Assembly: GCF_022479115.1 (NCBI RefSeq) | Contig: NZ_CP092497.1 | Span: forward strand, 4,836,001 to 4,900,000 | Reading direction: 5' to 3' | DNA length: 64,000 bases | Source of the DNA: Amycolatopsis sp. EV170708-02-1 | GTDB taxonomy: Bacteria; Actinomycetota; Actinomycetes; Mycobacteriales; Pseudonocardiaceae | Part shown: piece after piece, positions 47,185 through 57,000 of the stretch | Layout of the letters: every line of letters starts with the position of its first letter | How positions within the stretch are numbered: position 1 is the first letter of the stretch | The notes under the pieces: generated by a model | What the model saw: the letters and a program-made list of their open reading frames with translations, nothing else | The model's database searches: none | Told to the model about the DNA's origin: nothing | Position numbers and translations under genes: made by a program

Positions 47185-50100
47185 GGTTCACCTCCACCGT
47201 GTTGCCGGGGCCGGAGGTGACACCGGTGATGATGTCGTTGAGGAACCCACAGCCCTGCAGCGGCGGCAGGGTGTAGGACCCGGTGAGCTTGCCACCGGCC
47301 AGCGGGTCGAAGCCCGCCTTCGACTGGAGCGGGATCTGGGCCGGCGTCTTCGTCTGGCACTTCGCGCTCGACGAGACCGGGAAGCCGAAGACGCTGATCC
47401 GCGGCAGCTTGACCGTCACCGCCGAGGTCGACTTCAGCACCCCGTCGGCCAGCGTGCCGGTGGTCTTGCCCGCCGACACGAACTCGATCTTCGCGTTGAC
47501 CGGGACGAAACCCCAGAGCGTGAGGTTCGCGCTCGTCGGGTTCAGCGTCAGATCGGCCTCGAAGGTCCCGTTCGCCAGGCTGATCGCGGCGTTGATGCCA
47601 CCGCGCAGGTCGATCGGGCCGGAGAGCTTCTTCAGCTGGGTCTTGCCGGTCAGGTCGTAGCTGTACTTGACGATCGGGGACGTGTTCGGCTTGGTCTTCG
47701 CCGTGACCGGCGCGCTGGCGGCCGACTTGTTCCCCGCGGCGTCCTTGGCGACCACGGTGAAGGTGTACTCCGTGTCGGCCGTGAGACCGTCCACAGTGGC
47801 CGAAGTCCCGGTGACCGACTTGACGACCTCGGTGCCCTTCAAGATGTCGTAGCCGGTGACACCCACGTTGTCCGTCGAGGCGTCCCATTCGAGGCTCACG
47901 CTGGTCTGCGTGGTCCCCGTGGACCGCGGGTTGCCCGGCACGGCGGGAGCCACGGTGTCGGGAGAGGCCTGCGTCCGGACGGTGATGGCGGCACTGGGAG
48001 CCGACGCGTTGCCCGCGGCGTCCTTCGCGACCACGGTGAACGAGTACTCCGTGTCCGGCGCGAGACCGTCCACAGTGGCCGAAGTACCCGCCACCGACTT
48101 CACCAGCGTGCCGCCGTTGAACACGTCATAGCCGGTGACACCGACGTTGTCCGTCGACGCGTTCCATTCGAGGTTCACGCTGGTCTGCGTGGTTCCCGTG
48201 GAGCGCGGGTTGCCCGGCGCGACGGGAGCCTGCGTGTCCGGCGCCGCCTGCGTCTTCGCGGTGACAGCGGCACTCGCCGCCGACACGTTGCCCGCGGCGT
48301 CCTTCGCCACCACGGTGAACGAGTACTCCGTGTCCGGCGCGAGACCGTCCACAGTGGCCGAAGTCCCCGCCACCGACTTCACCAAGGTGCCGCCGATGAA
48401 GACGTCGTAACCGACGACACCGACGTTGTCCGTCGACGCGTTCCAGGACAGCGCGACGCTGGACTGGGTGACGTCGGTCGTGGCGAGACCGGCCGGAACG
48501 CTGGGCGCTTCGGTGTCGGGAGCCGTGGCGGTCCGGGCGGTCACCGGCGCGCTGGGCTCCGACTTGTTCCCGGCCGCGTCCTTGGCCACCACGGTGAAGG
48601 TGTACTCGGTGTCGGCGGCGAGACCGTCGACGGTGGCGCTGGTTTCGGTCACCGACTTCACAAGGGTGGCGCCGTTGTAGACGTCGTAACCGGTGACGCC
48701 GACATTGTCACTCGACGCGTCCCACGCCAGGCCGATGCTGGAAGCCGAGGCACCGGTCGAGCGCGGGTTGCCGGGCACACCCGGAGCCTGCGTGTCGGGT
48801 GCCGCCTGCGTCTTCGCCGTGACGGCGGAGCTCGCCGCCGACGCATTGCCCGCGGCGTCCTTCGCCACCACGGTGAAGGTGTACTCGGTATCGGCCGTCA
48901 GACCGTCGATCGTGACCTGGGGCTCCGTGACCGACTTGACGACCTCGGTGCCCTTCAAGACGTCGTAGCCGGTGACACCGACGTTGTCGCTCGAAGCGTC
49001 CCAGGCCAGCGTCACGCTGGTTTGGGTGGTTCCGGTCGAGTGCACGTTCCCGGGCGTCGTCGGCGCCTGCGTGTCCGGGGCCTTCGCGGTCCGGGCGGTG
49101 GCGGGCGCGGTGGCGGGCGAGACGTTGCCCGCCGCGTCCTTCGCCTTGACGGTGAAGGAGTACTCCGTGTCCGGGGTGAGCCCGTCGACCGTGGCCGACG
49201 TGCCGGTCACGGATTTGACGAGATCGGCGCCCGAGTAGACGTCGTACCCGGTCACGGCGACGTTGTCGGTGGCGGCGTCCCAGGACAGCGCGACGCTGTT
49301 CTGGGTGACGTCACCGACCGTCACGGCGTCGGGGGCCGAAGGCGGGATCGTGTCCGCCGCCGCGGTGACGGTGAAGGTGTGCAGCACGTTGGCCTGGCCG
49401 CTCGCGGGAGTGCAGTCCGCGACGAAGGTGCCGAGGCCGGTCTCCGCACCCGAAGCCGTCAACGGGGTCATGGTCAGCACCAGATCGTGCACCGACAGGG
49501 TGGCCGTCCCCGGCTGGTCGAACCGCAGCGACGGCGCGGAACCGGTCGCGTTGATCACCAGGTCGTTGCCCTTGGGCGGGATCGGTTGCTGCGGAACCGC
49601 GGTCGGCACGCCGACGGCGAGATGCCCCTGCGGGCTGGAGACCAGCGACGTGGCCAGAGCCGATCCCTTGATGGTCTCGGCGCCGACGAGCCGGAGCCCT
49701 TCGGTGGCCGTCGAGCCCGCGTTGGAAACGGCCTTGATGTCTATCTTGGGGGTGAACTGGCCCACCGGGATCGACTCGGGCAACGTGGCGTCGATGTCGA
49801 CCGTGACGTCCTGGTTGCCGATCAACGGGAACGGGCAGCTGTAGACCTGCTTCAGCGGCGGGCGGTTCCCCGAGCCGACAACGGCTTCCGGGGTGACCGG
49901 CGAACCGGTCACCGTGTAGGTCTGCAACACCGTCTCGGCCCCCGCCGCCAGCGTGCAGTCCGAAGTGAAGGTGCCGAGACCGGTCTCGGTGCCGTCGGCC
50001 TTGAGCGGGGTCATCACCAGCTGCAGGTTGTTCACGGCGAGCGTCGCGGTGCCCGGCTGGTCGAACCTCAGCGCGGGCGCGCTACCGGTGGCGTTCACGA

Positions 50101-50524
50101 TGAGGTCGTTGCCCGCCGCCGGGATGGGCTGCTTCGGCACGTCGGAGTCGACCTTCACCGTCATCGAGCCCTGGCTGCCGGGCATCGTCACGGTGGAGGT
50201 CGCCTTCGCGGTGCCCTTGATGGATTCGGCCCCTACGAGACGAAGGCCTTCCGTCGCCGTCTTGCCCGCGTTGGACACGGCGGTGATCTCGATGGCGGGA
50301 GTCAGTTTCCCGGTCTCGATCGTCGAAGGTTGAGTGGTCTTGATGGTGACCGAGACGTTCTGATTACCGATCAACGGGAACGGGCACGAGTAATTCTGCG
50401 TGAGCTCACCCGGAGCCGCGGCACTGGTGCCCGAAGCGATCGTGAGACCCAGTGTCACCAAGGCCGCCGTGCTCACGACGGCGATGCCCCCGGCCAGTCT
50501 TCGACTACGTCTTCTGTGTTTCAC
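47162..50524 (-). CDS. Secreted protein with two DUF6801-like domains and six Fn3 repeats
   Basis: The 1120-residue protein begins at GTG 50524 behind GGAGAGGGA with a signal peptide (about 1-38, ending SGTSAAA). Two tandem domains of about 170 residues follow, each starting YSCPFPLIGNQ and containing VNATGSAP and LRFDQPGTATL (DUF6801-like). Then come six fibronectin type III repeats of 93 residues (DNVGVTGYDV, DTEYTFTVVAKDAAGN). The C-terminal 165 residues (KTQLKKLSGPIDLRGGINAA) form a separate beta-rich domain. It is a cell-surface or secreted protein, perhaps binding a polymer. No catalytic residues are evident. Confidence 0.82.
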   Translation of the reverse strand: MKHRRRSRRLAGGIAVVSTAALVTLGLTIASGTSAAAPGELTQNYSCPFPLIGNQNVSVTIKTTQPSTIETGKLTPAIEITAVSNAGKTATEGLRLVGAESIKGTAKATSTVTMPGSQGSMTVKVDSDVPKQPIPAAGNDLIVNATGSAPALRFDQPGTATLAVNNLQLVMTPLKADGTETGLGTFTSDCTLAAGAETVLQTYTVTGSPVTPEAVVGSGNRPPLKQVYSCPFPLIGNQDVTVDIDATLPESIPVGQFTPKIDIKAVSNAGSTATEGLRLVGAETIKGSALATSLVSSPQGHLAVGVPTAVPQQPIPPKGNDLVINATGSAPSLRFDQPGTATLSVHDLVLTMTPLTASGAETGLGTFVADCTPASGQANVLHTFTVTAAADTIPPSAPDAVTVGDVTQNSVALSWDAATDNVAVTGYDVYSGADLVKSVTGTSATVDGLTPDTEYSFTVKAKDAAGNVSPATAPATARTAKAPDTQAPTTPGNVHSTGTTQTSVTLAWDASSDNVGVTGYDVLKGTEVVKSVTEPQVTIDGLTADTEYTFTVVAKDAAGNASAASSAVTAKTQAAPDTQAPGVPGNPRSTGASASSIGLAWDASSDNVGVTGYDVYNGATLVKSVTETSATVDGLAADTEYTFTVVAKDAAGNKSEPSAPVTARTATAPDTEAPSVPAGLATTDVTQSSVALSWNASTDNVGVVGYDVFIGGTLVKSVAGTSATVDGLAPDTEYSFTVVAKDAAGNVSAASAAVTAKTQAAPDTQAPVAPGNPRSTGTTQTSVNLEWNASTDNVGVTGYDVFNGGTLVKSVAGTSATVDGLAPDTEYSFTVVAKDAAGNASAPSAAITVRTQASPDTVAPAVPGNPRSTGTTQTSVSLEWDASTDNVGVTGYDILKGTEVVKSVTGTSATVDGLTADTEYTFTVVAKDAAGNKSAASAPVTAKTKPNTSPIVKYSYDLTGKTQLKKLSGPIDLRGGINAAISLANGTFEADLTLNPTSANLTLWGFVPVNAKIEFVSAGKTTGTLADGVLKSTSAVTVKLPRISVFGFPVSSSAKCQTKTPAQIPLQSKAGFDPLAGGKLTGSYTLPPLQGCGFLNDIITGVTSGPGNTVEVNLKPRPVG
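47676..49350 (-). repeat. Tandem 279-bp repeats encoding six Fn3 domains
   Basis: Six direct repeats of about 279 bp lie within the Fn3 gene. Neighbouring copies are very similar at the DNA level (the segment GTTGTCCGTCGAGG recurs), implying recent duplication or gene conversion. Copy number may vary between strains and is open to assembly collapse. Confidence 0.8.
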
Positions 50525-50581
50525 AGGTCCCTCTCCAACACATAGACCACACCCGCCGAAACCATCGGACAAACGATTAAT

Positions 50582-50597
50582 GCCCGCTTTCGCGGGC
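50582..50597 (-). terminator. Short hairpin with GAAA tetraloop
   Basis: On the minus strand GCCCGC-GAAA-GCGGGC forms a 6-bp stem with a stable tetraloop, followed by ATTAAT. It lies 225 bases past the end of the gene at 50823 and 58 bases before the Fn3 gene start, so it may end transcripts entering that promoter region. The rest of 50525-50822 shows no gene. Confidence 0.4.
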
Positions 50598-50822
50598 TCT
50601 TCCCAGCGGGCGCGTGTGCACATTTACGGGTATGCCACAGGGAATTAACACACCCGCGAGGCTCGGCAGGCAAGCAAAATCACAGAGCCCGCGCGACCAT
50701 TCTTCGTCTTTGTCATACGCGGTCGATTCGCCGTTCGCGAATCTGTCAGCCGCGCCTCCAAAACGTCCGCCGCCACCCCGGGAAGGGTGGTTACTGGCCA
50801 ACAGGGCCGCGATCGGGTCGGC

Positions 50823-51350
50823 TTACTTGCCGCGCCAGGGCGGGACCCAGCCGAGGCGTTTGCAGACCGTGTCGAGGTCGGCGTCGGTCAGGCTCCGGCG
50901 ATCCGAGAGGTTCGCCGACCGCGGCCCGAGGATCTGCATCCGGTCGACCGCGGTGCCCGGGTCGCCGATGTCCTTGCGGACCTCGATCAGGAAGTCCGCG
51001 TAGAGGCGGAACTGGATGTCGGGCGGTGCTCCGGCGGGGAGTCCCTGCATGAGGCGGGAGTACGCCTTGACGATGCCGTCCGAGCCGTACACGTTCACCC
51101 AGGTGTCGAAGCGGCGCTTGTGCTTCAGCTCCTCTTCCGTGGGCATGTCGTCGCTGGTGAACATGCGTTCCAGCATGTCGACGACGGGCTCGCACATCTC
51201 GCGTTTCTGCTCGGAGATCCGTTCGCGAACCTGGTCGGCGCTCTGCACCCGCGCTTCGAGACGGCGTGCGGCCAGCGCGAAGATCCCGGCGACCACCGCC
51301 GCGGAGACCGAGGCGATGGCCGCGATGACGGCGACGACGATGGACGACAT
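50823..51350 (-). CDS. Membrane-anchored protein of unknown function
   Basis: The 175-residue protein has one N-terminal membrane helix (VVAVIAAIASVSAAVVAGIF) followed by a charged helical region (RRLEARVQSADQVRERISEQ) and a cytoplasmic domain with RRFDTWVNVYGSDGIVKAYS and FLIEVRKDIGD. No known family was recognised. The start ATG 51350 gives the helix at once. It lies 41 bases downstream of the APH-type kinase on the same strand and may share its transcript. Confidence 0.65.
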   Translation of the reverse strand: MSSIVVAVIAAIASVSAAVVAGIFALAARRLEARVQSADQVRERISEQKREMCEPVVDMLERMFTSDDMPTEEELKHKRRFDTWVNVYGSDGIVKAYSRLMQGLPAGAPPDIQFRLYADFLIEVRKDIGDPGTAVDRMQILGPRSANLSDRRSLTDADLDTVCKRLGWVPPWRGK

Positions 51351-51391
51351 GCGATCGATCCAACCACGATCGGCCGCGCGGCGAAGGTCAC

Positions 51392-52303
51392 TCAGCGGGA
51401 AGCGTCGGCCAGAATCCCGGCCACGACGCGACGTGCGTTCTCCGCTTCCGCATCGGCGCGGCCCCGTGCCTGGGCGCAAGTGACCAGCGTCTTCCACAGC
51501 GCCCAACCACGCCCGCGCTCCCATTCCGGGCCGTCGGCCGAAATCCCCTCGCGGAACGCTTCCCTGCCTTCGGCGGTCAGCAACGTCCATGCGATCGCCA
51601 AGTCGCAGGACGGATCCCCGACCCCGCAGGTACCGAAATCGATGACGGCCGCCAGCTCCCCGCCATCGAGCAGGAGATTCCCCGGCGCGATGTCGCCGTG
51701 GAACCACCGATCCGTTCCGTCCCAGGGAGTTGCCAGCGCGGTCTTCCAGATCTCGCGCGCCGCGCCGACGTCGATGTCGCCGTCCAACGCCGTGAGCGCG
51801 CGCTCAGTCTGCGCGTCGTAGGTGCGCAGGGTGGCGCCCCGGAACCAGTTGTGCTTGCCCGGGCGAGGGCCGTCGGCGGGGTCGATGCTCCGCAGCGCCG
51901 CCAGGAAACCGGACAGGTCGAGGGCGAACCGGACCGGGTCGGCGATCCGGCCGGCACTCGCGGGTTCGCCGTCGAGCCATCGGTAGACCGACCACTCGAA
52001 GGGATAGCCCGCGCCAGGGCGTCCCTGCGCCAGCGGAACCGGGATGGGCAGCGGCAGCCGGGGAGCGAGCAGCGGGAGCCAGCGCTGCTCCTTGTCCACC
52101 GCCAAGGCGTACTCGGCGGCGCTCGGCAGCCGTGCCACCATGTCGTCGCCGATCCGGAAGGTCCTGTTGTCCCACCCGGATTCGGCCACCGGCCGGACCG
52201 GAAGACCGGCCCACTCCGGGAACTGCTCGCCGAGCAGCCCGCGCACCTGCGCCGCGTCCACGGTGATCCGCCGCGGCGGCGGGCCCAGGTCCGGAGTGCT
52301 CAT
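51392..52303 (-). CDS. Aminoglycoside phosphotransferase-family kinase
   Basis: The 303-residue protein is of the APH/choline kinase fold: N-lobe VAESGWDNRTFRIGDDMVAR, the linker FEWSVYRWLDGEPA, catalytic loop DRWFHGDIAPGNLLLDGGEL with the aspartate, and metal-binding VIDFGTCGVGDPSCDLAIAW. Members phosphorylate antibiotics or small metabolites. The HGDIAPGNLL form is common in uncharacterised actinobacterial kinases. The substrate, and any resistance, cannot be read from the sequence. Confidence 0.85.
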   Translation of the reverse strand: MSTPDLGPPPRRITVDAAQVRGLLGEQFPEWAGLPVRPVAESGWDNRTFRIGDDMVARLPSAAEYALAVDKEQRWLPLLAPRLPLPIPVPLAQGRPGAGYPFEWSVYRWLDGEPASAGRIADPVRFALDLSGFLAALRSIDPADGPRPGKHNWFRGATLRTYDAQTERALTALDGDIDVGAAREIWKTALATPWDGTDRWFHGDIAPGNLLLDGGELAAVIDFGTCGVGDPSCDLAIAWTLLTAEGREAFREGISADGPEWERGRGWALWKTLVTCAQARGRADAEAENARRVVAGILADASR

Positions 52304-52396
52304 CGCTCGGCGGGAATCCACACACCGAGTCTCGTCGTGCCGTCCAGTGAATATTCGGCGGACTTCCGCCCCGGAGTCGACGCGGTGGCGGTGCGC

Positions 52397-52449
52397 GGGC
52401 TGAAGGCTCCCTTCACCGCGTGAGATGCGGCTAATGGAGCCTTCGCCCC
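52397..52449. repeat. GAAGG-type hairpin upstream of the kinase gene
   Basis: GGGCTGAAGGCTCCCTTCAC faces TAATGGAGCCTTCGCCCC around CGCGTGAGATGCGGC. It belongs with 32117-32168 and 35974-36025 but lies 94 bases upstream of the kinase start and 119 bases past the HAF-protein stop, beyond another hairpin. Confidence 0.6.
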
Positions 52450-52495
52450 GGCCGGATACGGCGTCGTGAGCGGCGATCATGCCCGAGGGACGCGG

Positions 52496-52546
52496 TCGAG
52501 TGTGGAGGATTCGGGACGGTGAACGTCCTCAATCCTCCACACTCGA
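52496..52546 (-). terminator. Hairpin after the HAF-repeat gene
   Basis: Arms 52496-52511 and 52531-52546 pair over 16 bp (TCGAGTGTGGAGGATT), with an inner stem GGACG/CGTCC in the loop. It begins 22 bases past the HAF-protein stop codon, a likely terminator for it. Confidence 0.7.
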
Positions 52547-52567
52547 TCTCCGGATCGGTACGAGCCG

Positions 52568-53725
52568 CTAGCCGAGGGTCCAGTACACCGCGCGCGACTT
52601 CCCTGCCGCGTTCGAGGCGGTTCCGACAACCCGGCCGTTGTCCGTGATCCGGTAGCCCTGGCTGCGGGTGCCGCCCGGCAGCGTGCCCAGCTGCCTGCGT
52701 TCCCCATCACGGAACCAGACCGTCGCCTGGCTCCGGAAAGTGCCTGCCACGGTGCCCTGGGAATCGACCGCTTCGGCGTCGGCGCCGAGACCGTCGTCGG
52801 GCAGCGCGGTGACGTTGCCGTCGGGGTCCCAGCGCAGGGCGGACGGACGGGGCGGGTTGAGGTAGCCGGTGCCGACCACGTAACCGGTGGGGCCGATCCC
52901 GTAGATCCACACCGAGTAGGGGCTGGGCCAGTCCAAGGGGTGGAGCACGCCGTCCCGATCCCATTTCGCCGGGATCGGGGGCCCGCTGCTGGTCTCCCGC
53001 AAGGTTCCGGCGGCCACACCGCCCTTGTTGACGCGGCTCGCGCCGCTGCTCACCCCGTGCGGCGCCAGCTCGGTGATCGGCCCGCCGTTCACCCACCGCG
53101 CGGCCTGGTTCGCCGCGGAGCGGACGGCGCTGCCGACGATGATGGTGCCGTCTCCGGAGATGCCGTCGGCCATGCTCCAGGTCTCGCCGGGCAACGTGCC
53201 CAGGTCGGTGGCCACGCCGTCGGGATCCCATCGGAACCCGTGGTACTGCTCGGCAGGCGTCAGCCAGCTCCCGACGACGACGTTGGTGTCGCTGATCGCC
53301 CACGCGGTGGCGTTGTGATAGCCGGGCGGAAGCTGCAGCAAGGTCGCCTGCCCCGCCGCGTCCCAGCGAGCGGGGACGGCGGTGGTCGCGGTCAGCACGT
53401 ATCCCGCGGACACCCCGAGGCCGTTGATGGCACGCACCTGTCCCTCGGTGCCTCCCGGCGTGGGCAGCGCCATGATCTGCCCGTTCGCGTCCCAGCGGAC
53501 CGGATGGCTGCGCTTCGGGTTCGGCCCCACGAGCGACAGCCCCACCATCTCCCCCGCTTCGTTGACCGCGAGGACCGTGCTCTCGTCGTCCCCTGGCAGC
53601 GTGCCGAGATCCACCGGCCCCGCCGTGGTGGCCCGCGCGGTCCCCGTCACCGCTCCGGTGGCCACGGCGAGAGCCGCCACCAGCGTGAACATCCGTCTTC
53701 GCCCGACCGGCACACGATTCCTCAT
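52568..53725 (-). CDS. Secreted HAF-repeat protein
   Basis: The 385-residue protein has an N-terminal signal peptide (MFTLVAALAVATGAVTGTARA region) and then about seven imperfect repeats of 45-50 residues. Each has a G-x-V-G/A-G strand and a W-D-x-x-G segment (VDLGTLPGDDESTVLAVNEA, HGFRWDPDGVATDLGTLPGE, TVWFRDGERRQLGTLPGG). These are HAF-type repeats, expected to form an extracellular beta-propeller. No enzymatic residues are apparent. It stands alone and ends in a hairpin. The region 53726-54010 upstream holds no gene. Confidence 0.8.
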   Translation of the reverse strand: MRNRVPVGRRRMFTLVAALAVATGAVTGTARATTAGPVDLGTLPGDDESTVLAVNEAGEMVGLSLVGPNPKRSHPVRWDANGQIMALPTPGGTEGQVRAINGLGVSAGYVLTATTAVPARWDAAGQATLLQLPPGYHNATAWAISDTNVVVGSWLTPAEQYHGFRWDPDGVATDLGTLPGETWSMADGISGDGTIIVGSAVRSAANQAARWVNGGPITELAPHGVSSGASRVNKGGVAAGTLRETSSGPPIPAKWDRDGVLHPLDWPSPYSVWIYGIGPTGYVVGTGYLNPPRPSALRWDPDGNVTALPDDGLGADAEAVDSQGTVAGTFRSQATVWFRDGERRQLGTLPGGTRSQGYRITDNGRVVGTASNAAGKSRAVYWTLG

Positions 53726-54010
53726 CGACGACTCCCCAATCCCGATCCAGTGGTGTGGATATGCGGACCCCGGAGCGACATTAATGCACTCGCTTCACGA
53801 ATCGCTCACGTTCCACACGAACAGCCGACCGGTGCCGCGGGGAGCGGAACCTCTTGACAGAAGCCGGATTCGCCGGTCGTGCGCACCGGTGCCGGAAAAC
53901 CCGGCACATTCTTGACACAAGAAGCGCGGACTATCCGGAAAATGCCGTCGGGAAACACAATCGGGCGGCGGCATTCGTACGTTCGGCCGTATCTTCGGCA
54001 ATGCGTCGCG

Positions 54011-57000
54011 TCAGGTGTTCGCGCCGAGCCGGTCCGCCCGGACGAGATCGGCCAGGAGCGCGGCCTGTTCCCGGTGGTATGCCTCGACGTTCGCCAGTTT
54101 GACGTCTTCGTAGCCACGAACCAGATCGGGCAGCTCGGCCAAGGCAAGCAGCCTTCCGCGATCGGCGTCCTCGGTGCCGAAAGCGGTGAGGATCGTCTCC
54201 CGGTACTGCCCGACGAGCTCCCGCTCGACCTTCCGGACGTGTGCCTTGCCGAACGGGTCCCACCGGGTGCCGCGCAGCTTCCGCGCGGCGCGCAGCGCGA
54301 CGAACACCGGGCGGAACTTCGGGCCCAGCGCGATCTTTCGTTTCATTCCCATCGCGCGCAGGAAGGGCGGGTGCAGACGGTAGGCGTACCGGCTCCCGAC
54401 ACCGAACTCCGCCTCGATCCCGGCGAGCACGGCGGGATCGAGCGACAGCCGCGCGACCTCGTACTCGTCCTTGTAGGCCATCAGTTTGTGCAGATTGCGT
54501 GCCACCGCTTCGGTGATGGCGGTCGAATCCCCTTCCAGGACCCGGACGTGCTCGACGAACTCGGCGTACTCCCGCGCGTAGCGAACGTTCTGGTACTGGA
54601 CGAGTTCGGGAACGCGGATGTCCAGCAGCCGCGCGAGTTCCGAACCCGGCTCGGCGTGCACGAGCGCGCGAGCGCGCAGGGCGGCCGCCGACGGGGCCGG
54701 CGTCGCGGCGACGGCGGGCGGGGCGACCAGGGCGTGCAGTCCGTCCGGGTCGGCGACGAGCTGCCTGCCGCGCCGGAACGCCTGGAGGTTGCCCGCGACG
54801 GCGACCCCGTTGAGTTCGATCGCGCGTTCCACGCTGGCCGCGTCCAGCGGGATGGCGCCGGTCTGGTACGCCGCCCCGAGCTGGAGGATGTTGGCGAACT
54901 GGTCGTCGTCGAACAGGGTTTCCGCGACTTCCCGCGCGTCGAGCGCCACCGTCCGCGCCGCGTTGTCCGAGATCGCCCCGCGCACGGCGGCGGCGTCGGG
55001 GAAGGACACCGTGGTGTCGACGACCATCCGGCCGGTCGGCACCTCGGTCGTGGAGACCACGGCCGTGGTCCGGCCGGGGTCCGCCACCGTCAGATGCGCC
55101 GGATCCGCGCCGACGAGGACGTCGCAGGCCAGGTAGAGGTCGCACTCCCCCGCCGCGAGCTTCGGGGCCTGCGGCGTCGGCTCCGCGGTGATCTTCAGAT
55201 CCGAGACGACGGCGCCGCCCTTCTGCGCGAGCCCGGTCTGGTCCAGTGTGCGGACCTGCTTGCCTTCGAGCACGGCGGCCGTGGCGAGGATCTGCGCGAC
55301 GGTGACCACGCCGGTCCCGCCGACCCCGGTGATACGCACGGTGAAGTCGGTGCCGCCGGTCTCGGGATCGGGCAGTTCGGCCGCGGTGATCTCCCCGGCC
55401 GCGCGCCGGTGTTTGCGGCCGGTGGGCACCACCGTCATGAACGACGGGCAGTCCCCCGCCAGGCAGGAGTAGTCCACGTTGCACGACGACTGGTGGATCG
55501 CGGTCTTACGGCCGAATTCGGTGCCGACCGGCTGCACGGACAGGCAGTTCGACTTCTCGCCGCAGTCGCCGCAGCCCTCGCACACCCGCTCGTTGATCAC
55601 GACCTTGGCGGCCGGGGTCTCCAGCTTGCCCCGACGGCGTTTGCGGCGCTTCTCGGCGGCGCATTCCTGATCGTGGATGAGCACCGTCACCCCGGGAACG
55701 CGGGCCAATTCCTCTTGCGTGCTCAGCAGTTCGTCGCGGTGCCGGACCTCGACGCCGTCCGGCATCCGGACACCGCGGAGCCGCTTCGGCTCGTCACTGG
55801 TGACGACCACCTTCGCGACGCCTTCGACCAGGAGCAGCGACGCCAGCCGGTCCACCGAGAGCCCGCCGACGGCGTCCTGCCCGCCGGTCATCGCGACCGT
55901 CGCGTTGTAGAGGATCTTGTAGGTGATGTTCACCCCGGCGGCCACCGCCGCCCGCACCGCGAGGCTGCCGGAATGGGTGAACGTGCCGTCGCCGATGTTC
56001 TGCACGAAATGCGAGGCGTCGACGAACGGTTCCATCCCGAGCCACTGCGCGCCCTCGCCGCCCATCTGGGTCAGGCCGACCACGTCACCGACCTGTTCCG
56101 GCTCCATGAACAGCGCCATGGCGTGACAGCCGATACCGCCGCCCACCACCGTGCCCTCGGGCACCTTGGTCGAGGAGTTGTGCGGGCAGCCGGAGCAGAA
56201 GTACGGCGTCCTGGTCAGCAACGGCACGGAGATGCGCTCGCGGCGGCGGCGCTGCCGCCACGCGGTCACCGACGGGATCTCGTGGTGCTCGCTCAGCCGG
56301 GCGGCCAGCGCCCTCGCGATGGCGTCCGGTTCGAGCTCGCCGAGCTCGGTGCACAACGTGCGCCCGTCCGGGCCGGTCTTGCCGTACACGGCGGGCGCGC
56401 CGGCGGTGCCGTACAGCACCTCCTTGATCGCCGACTCGACGAAGGAACGCTTCTCCTCCACCACGACGATCTCGCTCAGGCCGTCGGCGAACCGGCGGAC
56501 GATCGACGGTTCGAGCGGGTGGATGACGCCGAGCTTGAGGATCCGGATCCCGTGCCGGGACAACGCTTCGGCGTCCAGGCCGAGCAACCGCAGTGCCTGC
56601 ATCAGGTCCAAATAGGACTTTCCGGCGGTGACGATGCCGACGCGGTCCGCCGGTCCTTCGCAGACGATCCGGTTGACCCCGCTCGCGCGCACGTAGTCGA
56701 CGGCCAGCGGCAGGCGTTCGGTGTACAGGCTGCGTTCGAGCGCCATCAACGTGGTGCCGAGCAGCCGGGTGCTGGGCTTGTGCCGGTACGCGGGCAACTC
56801 CAGCTCCGGCGCCGTCCACGCGGGCCGGACGTGCGCGGTGCTCGCGGCGTCGGCCACGTTCGCCACGAGTTTCATCGACGACCACAGTCCGCTCGCCCTG
56901 GACAGCTCCACGGCGTGCAGCCCGAAGTCCAGCACGTCCTGGGAGTCGGACGGGAAGAACACCGGCATGGCCAGATCGGCCAGCGCGAGCTCGGAGGCGC

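Noticed and set aside
47676..49350. CRISPR-like regular repeats.
   Set aside because: The period is 279 bp and the repeats are coding, in frame, and encode Fn3 domains.
47129..50545. An 1138-codon plus-strand frame opposite the Fn3 protein.
   Set aside because: Arg/Gly/His-rich composition with no domain. The repeats merely mirror the Fn3 copies.
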